Notes: generated by a model not told the origin, from the sequence alone. DNA of 64,000 bases from an uncultured Acetatifactor sp. (GCA_947625675.1 CANQPH010000007.1:1-64000), one strand, 5' to 3'; counted from the first letter of the stretch, positions 26,389-37,107 are shown. Translations and numbers: made by a program.

Positions 26389-29300
26389 AAAATCAAGAGA
26401 ATACTATGTTTTGTACTGACCACTCTGCTTCTGACCGCATCCAGTTCCCTCGCTCTCGCCGCCCAAACCCCCGGCAACGGCGAAACCTCGGAAGATATCG
26501 GGGCCGACAGGAGTGGTGAGACTTCCGATCATACCGGAACCGCCAGGGATAGCGGCATTTCAGGAGAAATCGATGCCGATGATAATGGCGAAGCTTCGGG
26601 GGAAATTAGCATCGCTAAGAACGGCGAAGCTTCAGATGCAATCGGCATTGCCAAGGACGGCGGAACCTCGGAAGAGAACGGCATCGTCAGGGGCAGCGAA
26701 GCTTCGGAAGAAACGACCCTGCGGGTAGGTTTCTTCGCCTTCTCCGGCTATCACATCCTGCTGGAGAATGGACGGAGAAGCGGCTACGGTTATGAATTTC
26801 TGCAGAAACTGGCCACCCACGCCGACTGGGTCTATGAATATGTGGGCTATGACTCTTCCTATTCCGACGCCTTGGAGATGCTGAAAAGCGGAGAGGTGGA
26901 CATCGTGACCTCCGTCACAAAAACGCCGGAACGGGAAGAAGATTTCCTTTTTTCCAATCAGGATATCGGCTCCAACTCCACCATCTTCACCGTGAAGGCG
27001 GGAAACACGAAGGTGGTCGAGGGGGACTATTCCACCTATGACGGCCTGACCATCGGCATGCTGGAGGGCAATTCCAAAAACGTCAATTTTGAAAATTTCG
27101 CCATGGAACATGGCTTTACTTTTACGCCCCAATACTATGAGACTGAAGGAGAACTGACCGAAGCCCTGCAGGCGGAACAGCTGGACGGCATCGTCACAGG
27201 AAGCCTCCGGGTCATGGACAACGAGTGGCTGATCGAATCCTTCAGCGCCAACCCCTTTTACATCTGCGTCCGCAAGGATCAAAAGGAACTGATGGATCAG
27301 ATCAACGAAGCCATCAACGAAATGGATCTGCAGGAGCCCGACTGGAGGAACACTCTTCATGACAAATACTATACCACGGACCAATCGGGAACCATCGTGC
27401 TGAACGCCGCAGAACGCACCTTCCTGCAGAACCTCACCGATTCCGGCCGGAAGCTGAAGGTACTCGCCAACCCGAGCCGCCGTCCCTACTCCTATTTTCA
27501 GGAAGGAGAAGCCAAGGGCATCTTTCCCGCCATTTTTTCCGTTTTGGCGGAACGCCTTTCCCTTCCCTATGAATTTCTCCAGGTGAAGGACAAGGCGGAA
27601 TATTATGCGCTGCGAAAGGCCGGGGCGGCGGATATCGTCCTGGACTTCGCCTCCGACTATTACCTGGCGGAGGAAGAAAACTACAAAATCACCAGCCCTT
27701 ATTTTCAGACCACCTTCACCCGCCTGACCAGGAAGGACTTCGACGGGGAAATTCAAACGCTGGCATCCATCAATCAGTCGGACATCCTGAGCATCTATGT
27801 CACCGAGATGTATCCGCCTGAGATGCTCGTGTTCTATGATTCCGTGAAAGACTGCGTGGAAGCGGTGAAAAACGGGGAGGCGGACGCCACCATCCTATAT
27901 TCCTATATGGCGGATCAGTTTATCAGGGAGGACGTCAGGCATCTCCTCTCTTCCACCCTGTTGGGAGACACTTCCCTCTCCTACTCCATCGGCGTTCACG
28001 AGCAGGACGGATCTCTTCAGCTTTCTCTGCTGAACAAGGCCGTCTCCAGCCTGAGTGAAACGGAGCTTTCCACCATCACCGCCCGGGAGATCGATGCGGG
28101 GCGGACCACCCCGCACTACAGTCTGACTTCCTTTTTGTACGATAATCCCGTTTACGTCGTTCTGGGAACCGCTTTTTTGCTCCTGCTCCTGTTCGCCATC
28201 GCCATGCTGGTCGTCCGCACCCGGAACCAGAAAACACTGGAAAAAAAGATCGCCAGGGCCACTGAGGAACTGGAGGCCAAGACTCAGGAGCTTTCCGCAG
28301 CCCTCTCCGCCGCCGATGCGGCCAACAAGGCCAAGACCACCTTCCTCAACAGTATGTCCCATGATATCCGCACTCCCATGAACGCCATCATCGGTTTTAC
28401 CGCCCTGGCCACCACGCACCTGGACAATCGGGAAAGGGTGCAGGATTATCTGGCCAAAATCGCCAACGCCTCCAATCACCTTCTGTCCCTGATCAATGAC
28501 GTGCTGGACATGAGCCGCATTGAATCCGGCAAGGTCGTCATAGAGGAACGACCCGAGGATCTGGCGGACATTCTCCAGGGTCTTCGGAACATCATCCAGT
28601 CGGACATCCATGCCAAGCGGCTGGAACTGTTTATCGAAACGGTGGACGTGGCGGACGAGGATATCTTCTGTGACCGGCTCCGCCTGAACCAGATCCTGCT
28701 GAACCTGCTTTCCAACGCCATCAAGTTCACGGAGCCCGGCGGGAGCGTCACCCTGCGGGTGACCCAGAGGCCTTCCTCCAGGGAGGGTTGCGGTCTCTAC
28801 GAATTCCGCATCATAGACACCGGCATCGGCATGAGTCCGGAATTCGCCGCAACCGTGTTTGAACCCTTTACCAGGGAACGCACCACCACCGTCAGCGGTA
28901 TCCAGGGAACGGGCCTGGGCATGGCCATCACCAAGAACATCGTGGATATGATGCAGGGAACCATTTCCGTCAACAGCAAGCAGGGAGAGGGCACCGAATT
29001 CATCGTGAACCTGGAATTCCGGTTCTCCGCAGCCCATCAAGAAATGGAAGTCATCACGGAGCTCCACAATCTGCGGAGCCTGGTGGTGGATGACGACCTG
29101 GTCAGCTGCCAGAGTGTGTCCAAGATGCTCCGGCAGATCGGCATGCGGGCGGAATGGACCTTAAGCGGCGTGGCCGCCATCGCCCGCACGGAGGAAGCCA
29201 TCGATCTGAGGGATCCCTTTGAAGTCTACATCGTGGACTGGTCCATGCCCGACATGAGCGGGGTAGAAACCGTGCGGCAGATCCGCCGGATCGTGGGCCA

Positions 29301-29880
29301 GGACTCCCCCATCATCCTCATGTCCGCCTATGATTGGGCCGACATCGAGGAGGAAGCCCGACAGGCGGGGGTGACGGATTTCATCAGCAAGCCCCTGTTC
29401 GCTTCCGATCTGCACCGAACCCTGGAGAAAAGCCTGGGACACGCTCCCGCCGAATCATCCAGGCCCATCTCCATCCCCAAGGCGGATTTTCACGGCAAAC
29501 ACATCCTGCTGGCGGAGGACAATGCCCTCAACCAGGAGATTGCCGTGGAACTGCTGGAGGAAGCCGGTTTCAACGTGGACTGCGCCGAGAACGGACAGGA
29601 AGCTTACGACCGAATCCGCACCTCGGAGCCAGGCTTCTATGAGCTGATCCTGATGGATATCCAGATGCCAATCATGGACGGCTATGAAGCCACCACGAAA
29701 ATCCGGCAGCTGGAGGATCCCATCCTGGCCGGCATCCCCATCATCGCCATGACCGCCAACGCCTTTGAAGAGGATCGGGACAAGGCCCTCCAGACCGGCA
29801 TGAACGGACACCTGGCCAAGCCCATCGACATCGAACAGATGATGAAGGTGCTCCACAATGTATTTGCCAAGAACTTATAA
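26386..29880 (+). CDS. Hybrid sensor histidine kinase with extracellular solute-binding (SBP_bac_3-like) sensors and two receiver domains
   Basis: MKIKRILCFVLTTLLLTASSSLALA signal, LRVGFFAFSGYHILLENGRRSGYGYEFLQ, FLNSMSHDIRTPMNAIIGF, GTGLGMAI, VVDDDLVSCQ and LLAEDNALNQEIA/LMDIQMPIMDGYEAT. Confidence 0.92.
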   Translation: MKIKRILCFVLTTLLLTASSSLALAAQTPGNGETSEDIGADRSGETSDHTGTARDSGISGEIDADDNGEASGEISIAKNGEASDAIGIAKDGGTSEENGIVRGSEASEETTLRVGFFAFSGYHILLENGRRSGYGYEFLQKLATHADWVYEYVGYDSSYSDALEMLKSGEVDIVTSVTKTPEREEDFLFSNQDIGSNSTIFTVKAGNTKVVEGDYSTYDGLTIGMLEGNSKNVNFENFAMEHGFTFTPQYYETEGELTEALQAEQLDGIVTGSLRVMDNEWLIESFSANPFYICVRKDQKELMDQINEAINEMDLQEPDWRNTLHDKYYTTDQSGTIVLNAAERTFLQNLTDSGRKLKVLANPSRRPYSYFQEGEAKGIFPAIFSVLAERLSLPYEFLQVKDKAEYYALRKAGAADIVLDFASDYYLAEEENYKITSPYFQTTFTRLTRKDFDGEIQTLASINQSDILSIYVTEMYPPEMLVFYDSVKDCVEAVKNGEADATILYSYMADQFIREDVRHLLSSTLLGDTSLSYSIGVHEQDGSLQLSLLNKAVSSLSETELSTITAREIDAGRTTPHYSLTSFLYDNPVYVVLGTAFLLLLLFAIAMLVVRTRNQKTLEKKIARATEELEAKTQELSAALSAADAANKAKTTFLNSMSHDIRTPMNAIIGFTALATTHLDNRERVQDYLAKIANASNHLLSLINDVLDMSRIESGKVVIEERPEDLADILQGLRNIIQSDIHAKRLELFIETVDVADEDIFCDRLRLNQILLNLLSNAIKFTEPGGSVTLRVTQRPSSREGCGLYEFRIIDTGIGMSPEFAATVFEPFTRERTTTVSGIQGTGLGMAITKNIVDMMQGTISVNSKQGEGTEFIVNLEFRFSAAHQEMEVITELHNLRSLVVDDDLVSCQSVSKMLRQIGMRAEWTLSGVAAIARTEEAIDLRDPFEVYIVDWSMPDMSGVETVRQIRRIVGQDSPIILMSAYDWADIEEEARQAGVTDFISKPLFASDLHRTLEKSLGHAPAESSRPISIPKADFHGKHILLAEDNALNQEIAVELLEEAGFNVDCAENGQEAYDRIRTSEPGFYELILMDIQMPIMDGYEATTKIRQLEDPILAGIPIIAMTANAFEEDRDKALQTGMNGHLAKPIDIEQMMKVLHNVFAKNL

Positions 29881-29910
29881 CAAGACCAAGGTGGAGAACT
29901 ACAATGGGAT

Positions 29911-30882
29911 TCAACCGTCCTGCGCAATCCGGAGACCGATTTCCTTAAGAATTTTCACGGCCGGACCGGGAAACCTTCCCAAGTGGTCAGGACCGACATT
30001 GAGCAGCAGGTTGATTCCCTTTTCGTTTAATTCGTTTTTTTCCCGCAGGATCTGCTCTGCGCTTTTGTACTCCATATTCCCATATACCGAAAATCCCCAG
30101 TTGCCTCTTCCGCTGAGCGTTGCCGGGACATCATTTGCTTTTTGGGCATCGGCAGTTTTGTCCAGCTCATTATCGCCGCCGGACGCAATATCCCATAGGT
30201 CATGGCCAATTCTCTGGGTGACAAGACAATCCGGCTGGAAGCTTTTTACAAAATGGTAAAGGTCGTGGCTCTGCTCTTTCGACATCGTCCACGGACAGTC
30301 GAACCACATCAAGCATATATCGCCATACTTCGTGAGCAGTTCCCGGATCTGGGGCTTCGCCTTTTTGTCCAGATAGCTCTGAAAATCTACCGTTCTGTCT
30401 GGTTCAAAATCCCATACGTTATGGCCCGGATTTGCGAAGGGATTCTCTATAAACCCTCCCCCGTTTTCTTCCTCCCAGTCAAGATCCTGAGAATAATAAA
30501 GACCCAGTTTTATGCCATATTTTCTGCAGCTTTCCGCTATTTCACCAATAATATCCCGCCGAAACGGCGTCGCTTTCACAACGTTAAAATCCGACACTTC
30601 TGAATCAAACAGAGCGAATCCTTCATGATGCTTCGCCGTTATCACATAATATTTTGCGCCCGCTTCCTTCACGGTCCTGATCCATTCGTCGGCATCAAAG
30701 TAAATGGGATAAAAGGCCTTCGCCAACCTATGATACTCCTCCCGGGGAATTCTCATCTCATGTCTCACCCACTCACTTTCATTCACACGCATGCCTCGGT
30801 ATTCCCCCTCCAGAACGCTGTACAGACCAAAATGAGACATGATACCGAATTTTGCGGCTTTAAACCACTCCAAATTATTCAT
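29911..30882 (-). CDS. Alpha-L-fucosidase-like (GH29) protein
   Basis: WFKAAKFGIMSHFGLYS, GAKYYVITAKHHEGFALFDS, LGLYYSQDLDW, MWFDCPW, NLLLNVGPDHLG. Confidence 0.88.
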   Translation of the reverse strand: MNNLEWFKAAKFGIMSHFGLYSVLEGEYRGMRVNESEWVRHEMRIPREEYHRLAKAFYPIYFDADEWIRTVKEAGAKYYVITAKHHEGFALFDSEVSDFNVVKATPFRRDIIGEIAESCRKYGIKLGLYYSQDLDWEEENGGGFIENPFANPGHNVWDFEPDRTVDFQSYLDKKAKPQIRELLTKYGDICLMWFDCPWTMSKEQSHDLYHFVKSFQPDCLVTQRIGHDLWDIASGGDNELDKTADAQKANDVPATLSGRGNWGFSVYGNMEYKSAEQILREKNELNEKGINLLLNVGPDHLGRFPGPAVKILKEIGLRIAQDG

Positions 30883-30900
30883 CCAAAATTATCCTTTCTG

Positions 30901-30984
30901 TTATCGCCATGACCGCCAACGCCTTTGAAGAGAACGGGACAATGCGCTCCACAACATGCTCAACAAGAACCTATAGCAAGACGC
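30901..30984 (+). pseudogene. Relic of a second hybrid-kinase 3' end (receiver-domain tail)
   Basis: 30903-30932 is identical to 29743-29772, then an approximately 70-bp deletion, then gcgctccacaacatgctcaacaagaacctatagcaagac, matching the kinase tail gtgctccacaatgtatttgccaagaacttataacaagac. Confidence 0.85.
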
Positions 30985-32303
30985 CTGACATACTCATCAA
31001 ACTCCACCACGGTGCCGGTCATCCTGGCTTCCTCAGCCGCAAAGGCGATCAAATGATTGTCTACGGAAATGGATATGTCCGAGATGGAACATCCCTTATA
31101 GCTTCCCGCCAGATATTCATAAAGGGTCTCCACGATCCCGGTGTCCCCGCCCCCATGTCCCGTAACGATCCCATTCCCGGCGCATACCGGAATCTCCTCC
31201 TCACGGCGGGTGGCGAAATCATATACCTGGATGGAACGATCTCCCTCGGTGGCGGCGTGAATCTCCCCTCCCGTTCCGAACACGTGCAAAAATCTTCCTC
31301 CCCGGTTGAAGGCGTTCATGGTGAAGGTGGCCGTCACGTCATCCTCGAACAGCAGATTCACGGTCTGATGATCCACCACGTCATTGTCGCAGCGGAAGAC
31401 ACATTTGCCATACTGGGTCGTGCGCAGGGCCTTCTCCACCATCTCATCCGTGGGTTCGGCCTCCCGGGTGCAGGCCGTGCGGAACCAGTCATTCCCCTTA
31501 TCTTCCAAATATAGCTTCACCGCATTATATGGGCAAGTCTCCCCCTGAGGGCAGCCGTCCATGCATCGCTGCGGTGCGCCGACGGGAGCGTTCTCTTCCC
31601 GGAAATAAGACAGGGCCCCGAAAGACTGTACCTTTTTGCAGCGCTTCCCGATCAACCACTGCAGAATGTCCATATCATGGCAGGACTTCTGCAGGAGCAT
31701 GAAAGAGGATCTTTCCGAGTTGCCCCAGTTGCCCCGCACGAAGCTGTGGCTCTGGTGCACGTTGCCCACGCACTCCTCATGATTGACGGACACCACCTTT
31801 CCAATCCGGCCCGCATCAATCAATTCCTTGACCCTGGTGAAAAGGGCCGTGTAACGCAGGACGTGGCACACCACCACATGGACCCGCGCCGCTTCGGCCC
31901 GACGGGCGATGTCCAGACATTCCGCCGGAGAAGGGGAAACCGGTTTTTCCAAAAGGATGTCATACTTTAAGTCGATGGCCTCCACCGCCGGTGCGTAATG
32001 TTGGGCATCCATGGTGGCGATAACCGCCACGTCTCCGATCTTGCCCAGGGCGAATAGATCCCGCCAATCCGCAAAGCACATTTCCCGTCCTATCCCATGC
32101 TTCTCTGCGATTTCCCTTCTGCGGCTTTCGATGGGCTCCGCCACCGCGATCACCTGGTACCGCTCCGGCATTTCCTTCATGATGTCGGTATAAGCCTTTC
32201 CTCTATTTCCTGCGCCGACCAATACCACTTTTAACACTTTTCCCATTTCAAACATGCTCCTTTCAGCGGGACTTCTATTTCCCTCAACTTCCCCGTGGTT
32301 CAA
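30960..32303 (-). CDS. Gfo/Idh/MocA family oxidoreductase
   Basis: LKVVLVGAGNRGKAYTDIMKEM, DILLEKPVSPSPAECLDIARRAEAA; the SD fits a start at MGKVLKVV (32246) better than the longest ORF. Confidence 0.9.
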   Translation of the reverse strand: MNHGEVEGNRSPAERSMFEMGKVLKVVLVGAGNRGKAYTDIMKEMPERYQVIAVAEPIESRRREIAEKHGIGREMCFADWRDLFALGKIGDVAVIATMDAQHYAPAVEAIDLKYDILLEKPVSPSPAECLDIARRAEAARVHVVVCHVLRYTALFTRVKELIDAGRIGKVVSVNHEECVGNVHQSHSFVRGNWGNSERSSFMLLQKSCHDMDILQWLIGKRCKKVQSFGALSYFREENAPVGAPQRCMDGCPQGETCPYNAVKLYLEDKGNDWFRTACTREAEPTDEMVEKALRTTQYGKCVFRCDNDVVDHQTVNLLFEDDVTATFTMNAFNRGGRFLHVFGTGGEIHAATEGDRSIQVYDFATRREEEIPVCAGNGIVTGHGGGDTGIVETLYEYLAGSYKGCSISDISISVDNHLIAFAAEEARMTGTVVEFDEYVRRLAIGSC

Positions 32304-33352
32304 ATATAATTGAGCAGCTTTAATCGCTGGAAAATCAGCATCGCAATGACATGGTATCCCGCCTCCGACAGATGCACATCCCCATCAATACCGTTATAGC
32401 AAAATGCCCCCGGAAGCAGATGGGCCGCAAGCTTATTGCGCATCGTCTCTATCTCTTCTTCCGAGACATCTCGGAAATAACCGGCGGAAATTGCGTAATC
32501 CACGCCGTGACGTGAGAACTCATCATATAGGTCGATGAACCGGAAGCCGAACCTTACCATGCACTTTCTCCGGTAATTCCGATACTTTTCCTCACCGGTC
32601 GCCCCTTCGATGTCTGACCACCGTTCAAACAAAGCATGCGTAGATCCCAGGACAAGATACTTCCCGCCATTCACGGCACCACATGCTTCCATCGTATCCG
32701 CCCACCGCTCAAAAGTCAGCTCGTCGCCGTCATTAATGCCGCTGTACAAGACATTTACCGTGCCGCTGCGGTTGTTGGCCGTAAAGAAAAACGCCCCTTC
32801 CGGAATGATTGTCTCGACTCCGTCCGCCACGGTCTTTGCGATCCAGTCCGTCTCATCAGATACCGTCAGCGTATACTCAACACCGTCAATGCGGACAGGA
32901 TTTGTATCATGGCTTGTCTGAGTGATATATACGCAATAATCCTTTCCGTCTCTGTCCGGATAAGGGATCTTGAGCTTTGTACCGGCGACATGGCCGTTCT
33001 CCCTCACCATCGTGCCAAGCGAAACCTTTTGATTGTCCGCCGGGATCGTGATCTTCTCCGAGACATAACATGCGAAGCCTCCCAGCCTCGCCGCAATATC
33101 CGCCGTCCTCTCTCCGCCATGCCCATAATTGCGAACCGTGACATGTCCGTAGCCATTGTCAGTCAAAATCGTCTGCAGTCTCGCCGGGAAAGGAGATTCC
33201 CCATATCCTGCATAATGAGCCCCATTCAACGCCATTCCTTCCGTGACGGAATCTCCGAAGCAATGAATCGTGATCCCGTGCTCCCCCTCCGGTTGTTTTG
33301 ATGCAGTATTCTCAACAATCTTCATCCCAATGGATCCTTCCGCTCTTTTCAC
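32300..33352 (-). CDS. SGNH/GDSL-type hydrolase (esterase-like)
   Basis: CFGDSVTEGMAL near the N-terminus and DGDVHLSEAGYHVIA near the C-terminus; start may be 33325. Confidence 0.8.
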   Translation of the reverse strand: MKRAEGSIGMKIVENTASKQPEGEHGITIHCFGDSVTEGMALNGAHYAGYGESPFPARLQTILTDNGYGHVTVRNYGHGGERTADIAARLGGFACYVSEKITIPADNQKVSLGTMVRENGHVAGTKLKIPYPDRDGKDYCVYITQTSHDTNPVRIDGVEYTLTVSDETDWIAKTVADGVETIIPEGAFFFTANNRSGTVNVLYSGINDGDELTFERWADTMEACGAVNGGKYLVLGSTHALFERWSDIEGATGEEKYRNYRRKCMVRFGFRFIDLYDEFSRHGVDYAISAGYFRDVSEEEIETMRNKLAAHLLPGAFCYNGIDGDVHLSEAGYHVIAMLIFQRLKLLNYI

Positions 33353-34641
33353 TGTTTCATGACGGGCCGTTTCTCAATCACGAAACGTATATACAATATG
33401 ACAACAATGGAAATCAATATGGAAATACCCGCCAACAGCTGCTGCCCATACATTTTCATTCCCCAAACCATGTTCTCATGCGTCTGCACATACGACAATA
33501 CCCTTCCGCCCGCCAGAGCCGCACCAAAACCCAGCGGCATCGTGATTCCTCCGCTTATGGCGTCGGCCTGCACGATATATTGTTTGTCCACATAATTATA
33601 TAATATATTTTGTATGCAATAAGTCAAGCCCGCAACAGCGGCATTATCGACCAAAATATACACCAGAATCAGCCACCTCGTTCCCGGCGTACAGAATAGA
33701 ACCGCCGACAAACTGATCACCCTCAGCGTCATCGCCGCTTTCATCCCTGTTGCAAAGGATGTCCGGTCTTCAAACTTGCCAAAGGGCTTCAGGGCGATGA
33801 ACTGCACTATGCTTCCCCCTATGTTCATAACCTGAACCATTCCAACGCTGATCATCAATTCCTTTATCTTATAGGTTCCCAGGAAACCGCTGACAGGATT
33901 GGACACATGGTAAAGAACAAGAAGGAGAAATACCATCCTGTAACTCTTGTTATTCCACAGATAGGCGAGCACCTGCTTTATGGAAGCCGTTTCCACCACC
34001 AGCTTCTCCCTGGGTTTGCTGATGCACAACAAACATACAAGATTACATACGCAGGAAAGAGAAATGATTGCCGCAACCACCAACAACCCCGTCTGTATTT
34101 TCCCGCTCTTTTCAAAATGATCCAGCACGAATCCCACGCTCAACACAAAGGGCATGGACGCTATCAGGGATACCCTGCCCAATATTGCGCAGAAACTTCC
34201 CCTTCTGTCCGGCTCTACAAAGGAATTTTGCCAACGCGCACGGATGGGCGCCAAAGCATATCGGAAAAAGTACCCGAACAACATGCACAACACAATGGCG
34301 TTTCTCTTAAAAACAAATCCGAAGGGCAGGATCGGGATCAAATACAAGGTCATAAAACACAGCAGTCCCAAAGTGTTAAAAAGAATGACAGCCCCTTTTA
34401 CGGATTTCAGTCTCGGTATAATCACAATCGACAAAAGCTGTGTCTGTACCATCAGCGACGTAATGGTTGAAACAACCCCCGTCAAAGCATCATCGATGCC
34501 GACGACGGCCATGACCTTCGCCAAATAGACGTCCATGACAAGAAGCGATACGAAATATTCGAACATGCACTGCAAAATATAAGCTCTTTGCGATCTTTTA
34601 ACTTCTTTTGACTGCATGGCATTGTACGTCCTATTCTCCAA
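33349..34641 (-). CDS. MFS-like transporter
   Basis: About 12 hydrophobic segments; conserved small-residue loops. Confidence 0.7.
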   Translation of the reverse strand: MENRTYNAMQSKEVKRSQRAYILQCMFEYFVSLLVMDVYLAKVMAVVGIDDALTGVVSTITSLMVQTQLLSIVIIPRLKSVKGAVILFNTLGLLCFMTLYLIPILPFGFVFKRNAIVLCMLFGYFFRYALAPIRARWQNSFVEPDRRGSFCAILGRVSLIASMPFVLSVGFVLDHFEKSGKIQTGLLVVAAIISLSCVCNLVCLLCISKPREKLVVETASIKQVLAYLWNNKSYRMVFLLLVLYHVSNPVSGFLGTYKIKELMISVGMVQVMNIGGSIVQFIALKPFGKFEDRTSFATGMKAAMTLRVISLSAVLFCTPGTRWLILVYILVDNAAVAGLTYCIQNILYNYVDKQYIVQADAISGGITMPLGFGAALAGGRVLSYVQTHENMVWGMKMYGQQLLAGISILISIVVILYIRFVIEKRPVMKQ

Positions 34642-36016
34642 AATATTTCATATCCATCAATATATCGTCGATCAAGCGGATCTGCGTGCGCATCAGGTCG
34701 GGAGAATAAAGGCTCCTTTTGTTTAAGATACCGTGATTCCGCATGGCCGCTTCAATCAAATCGTTCGACTCATACATATCATCCAGACTCTCCCGGACGT
34801 TAAATCTCCCGGGGCTCGTCGGCAGGGGCGGCCAACGGGAATCAGAAACCCAGGCCTTGGAAACCGCTATCATGGCCTGGTTCAAATCCGAATCCAGCGC
34901 ATCCAGGGACTGTCCCAGATGCTTGGCCACGGTCTCTATGCCGTTCAAAATGGAAAGGCACACCGGATCCATGATCCTGGAATATTCCGTGTTGGTCCAG
35001 GCCTTGGCGGTACCTCCGTGCCACGCCACCCCGTTTTCAATCATTTCCACATAAGGGTTCTCAAAGGACTCCCCGGCCGCCAAAACCTCGCTGGGTGTCG
35101 AGAACTCATATCCCGTTTCTTCCGCAGCCCGCAATATGTTTTGGAACCTCTCCACGCTCCCGGGCTCTTCCTCAAAGAATCGGGCCTGGTTGAACTGTTT
35201 TACATAAAAATACGCAGTGGAACCTATGTACTCCGCATCCTCCGCATAAGGCATGATGAAGCTTCCCGTTTCCGAAATCCTCTGCTTCCAATTCAAAAGC
35301 ATCTCCCTGATCTCCTGCAGATCCGGCGCCTTATCCCTCATGCCCTCCGAGGCCCCCATCAAATACCACAGCATGATGTTGGCCATGCAGTCGCTTCTAA
35401 AAATAAGTTTCAAACCGTTGGGAGCAACCGACGGATTCGTAATAAACCGCAAAAAATTTGATTTGTCCTTTATGTACTCTTCAATTTTGAACAAATGATT
35501 CTTGTTGGAATGTCCCTGTACGTCAAAACGCAGCTCCGTGGCTTTTCTGATTTCATCGAAAGAAAGCAACAGGGAATCCGCATCCATCACCATTGCCTTC
35601 AAACCGGCTTCTTTATATACATCCAATATATATTCCGCCCAGCCGCATTCCGGATTCCAACCGATGACCGGCCGCCGTCCCACATATTTTTCCCAGACAT
35701 CCAGAGACAGCCTCAGAGAATGAAGGCACACCTCTTTGGGCACGTTGGCCACCATAAAATGGATATACGGAGAAGCTACCGGCTCTATCTTTCCCTCTTG
35801 AACCAATTTTTTCAATTTTTCCAGGCAGTCCGGCGCCTTGACGGCTATTTCCTCAATCGTAATCCCGCTGGCTTCGAAGGCCATCTTGTAGCCCCCTTCC
35901 GCTATCAGATCGAACAACTTCTCATAACAATTTCTTATCACCCACAAACGCTTTTCCGGCTGCAGCTGTGAATATTGAATATTTGCATGTGGCATAAAAA
36001 TAATTTTTGCTTCCAT
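34631..36016 (-). CDS. GH57-like (alpha/beta-toroid) glycoside hydrolase-type protein
   Basis: FMPHANIQYSQL, MAFEASGITIEEI, GWNPECGWAEYILDVYKEAGLKAMVMD. Confidence 0.6.
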   Translation of the reverse strand: MEAKIIFMPHANIQYSQLQPEKRLWVIRNCYEKLFDLIAEGGYKMAFEASGITIEEIAVKAPDCLEKLKKLVQEGKIEPVASPYIHFMVANVPKEVCLHSLRLSLDVWEKYVGRRPVIGWNPECGWAEYILDVYKEAGLKAMVMDADSLLLSFDEIRKATELRFDVQGHSNKNHLFKIEEYIKDKSNFLRFITNPSVAPNGLKLIFRSDCMANIMLWYLMGASEGMRDKAPDLQEIREMLLNWKQRISETGSFIMPYAEDAEYIGSTAYFYVKQFNQARFFEEEPGSVERFQNILRAAEETGYEFSTPSEVLAAGESFENPYVEMIENGVAWHGGTAKAWTNTEYSRIMDPVCLSILNGIETVAKHLGQSLDALDSDLNQAMIAVSKAWVSDSRWPPLPTSPGRFNVRESLDDMYESNDLIEAAMRNHGILNKRSLYSPDLMRTQIRLIDDILMDMKYFGE

Positions 36017-36116
36017 CTAGCAGACTCCTTATTATGACGCTCACCCAAAATGTATGTAAAATTTTTCCTTGTGCCATTTTTAGAGACATTATAAACTTTA
36101 ATTATTTTATTTCCGC

Positions 36117-36145
36117 TTGAAAATTTCATCCCAATAAAGTATAAT
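36117..36145 (+). promoter_or_regulatory. Promoter of the AraC regulator
   Basis: TTGAAA (36117-36122), 17 bp spacer, TATAAT (36140-36145). Confidence 0.7.
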
Positions 36146-36222
36146 AAAACTAACTTTACGATTTGCTTGCGTTGCTGATGAATGATCAGTTTCTTTTTTC
36201 CTCCGAGGGGGAGGGGTTTATC

Positions 36223-37107
36223 ATGTCAGAAAATATAAGTAAAACGGTCTCGGAAAACAATCGCATAGAGGTTTTCCGGAACATTAATTATCGGGGGATT
36301 TCCTCCCTGACGATTTTTTTTGCAGGAAGGGAGTCCTGTCAGCCGAGCCACCACTTTGGCCCTGCTGTGCGCGCCCAATATCTACTTCATTTCATTATCA
36401 AGGGGAAGGGGCGCTTCTCTTTTCAAAATCACACTTATACCCTGTCCGCCAATCAGGTTTTCCTGATTCCGCCCAATGTAACCACCTACTATATTGCGGA
36501 TTCCAAGGACCCCTGGGAATATATCTGGATAGGCTTTGACGGACAGGATGCGCAGTCGATCTTGCAAAATTGCGGCTTCCTCGGTTCCAATCCTTTTGTG
36601 GATTTCACCCCCAGCGAGGACTTCATGGCCCTGCTCAACAATATCGTCGATAACATGATGAATCAGAGCGTCAACGATTATGAGCTTTTGGGAAATCTTT
36701 TCCTTATTTTCGGACATTTGACCCGCAACCGGCTCAAATCCTCTTTATCCCTGGAAAACGATTACCTGATCACGGCCACCAACTACATCAAACGAAATTA
36801 CCAAAAAGATATACGCGTCCAGGACATTGCAGACTATGTCGGCATTAACCGTTCCCATTTATACCGCCTTTTTATGGAAACCTTTTCCCTTTCTCCCAAG
36901 AAATACATTTTTGATTACCGTTTCCATACGGCGGCGGAACTTCTGGTCAATACCGACATGACCGTGTCTACAATCGCTCTGAGCTGTGGATTCAACGATG
37001 TCAGCACCTTCTGCTACCAGTTCAAAAAATATACCGGTTTTACGCCGAAGCAATATCGGGAAATTGACGGCAGCAAGCAAATGACCTGGAAAGCCGCAGA
37101 ACTATAG
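36223..37107 (+). CDS. AraC family transcriptional regulator with cupin sensor domain
   Basis: HFGPAVRAQYLLHFIIKGKGRFSFQNHTYTLSANQVFLIPPN; C-terminal HTH DIRVQDIADYVGINRSHLYRLFMETF...GFNDVSTFCYQFKKYTGFTPKQYR. Confidence 0.93.
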   Translation: MSENISKTVSENNRIEVFRNINYRGISSLTIFFAGRESCQPSHHFGPAVRAQYLLHFIIKGKGRFSFQNHTYTLSANQVFLIPPNVTTYYIADSKDPWEYIWIGFDGQDAQSILQNCGFLGSNPFVDFTPSEDFMALLNNIVDNMMNQSVNDYELLGNLFLIFGHLTRNRLKSSLSLENDYLITATNYIKRNYQKDIRVQDIADYVGINRSHLYRLFMETFSLSPKKYIFDYRFHTAAELLVNTDMTVSTIALSCGFNDVSTFCYQFKKYTGFTPKQYREIDGSKQMTWKAAEL

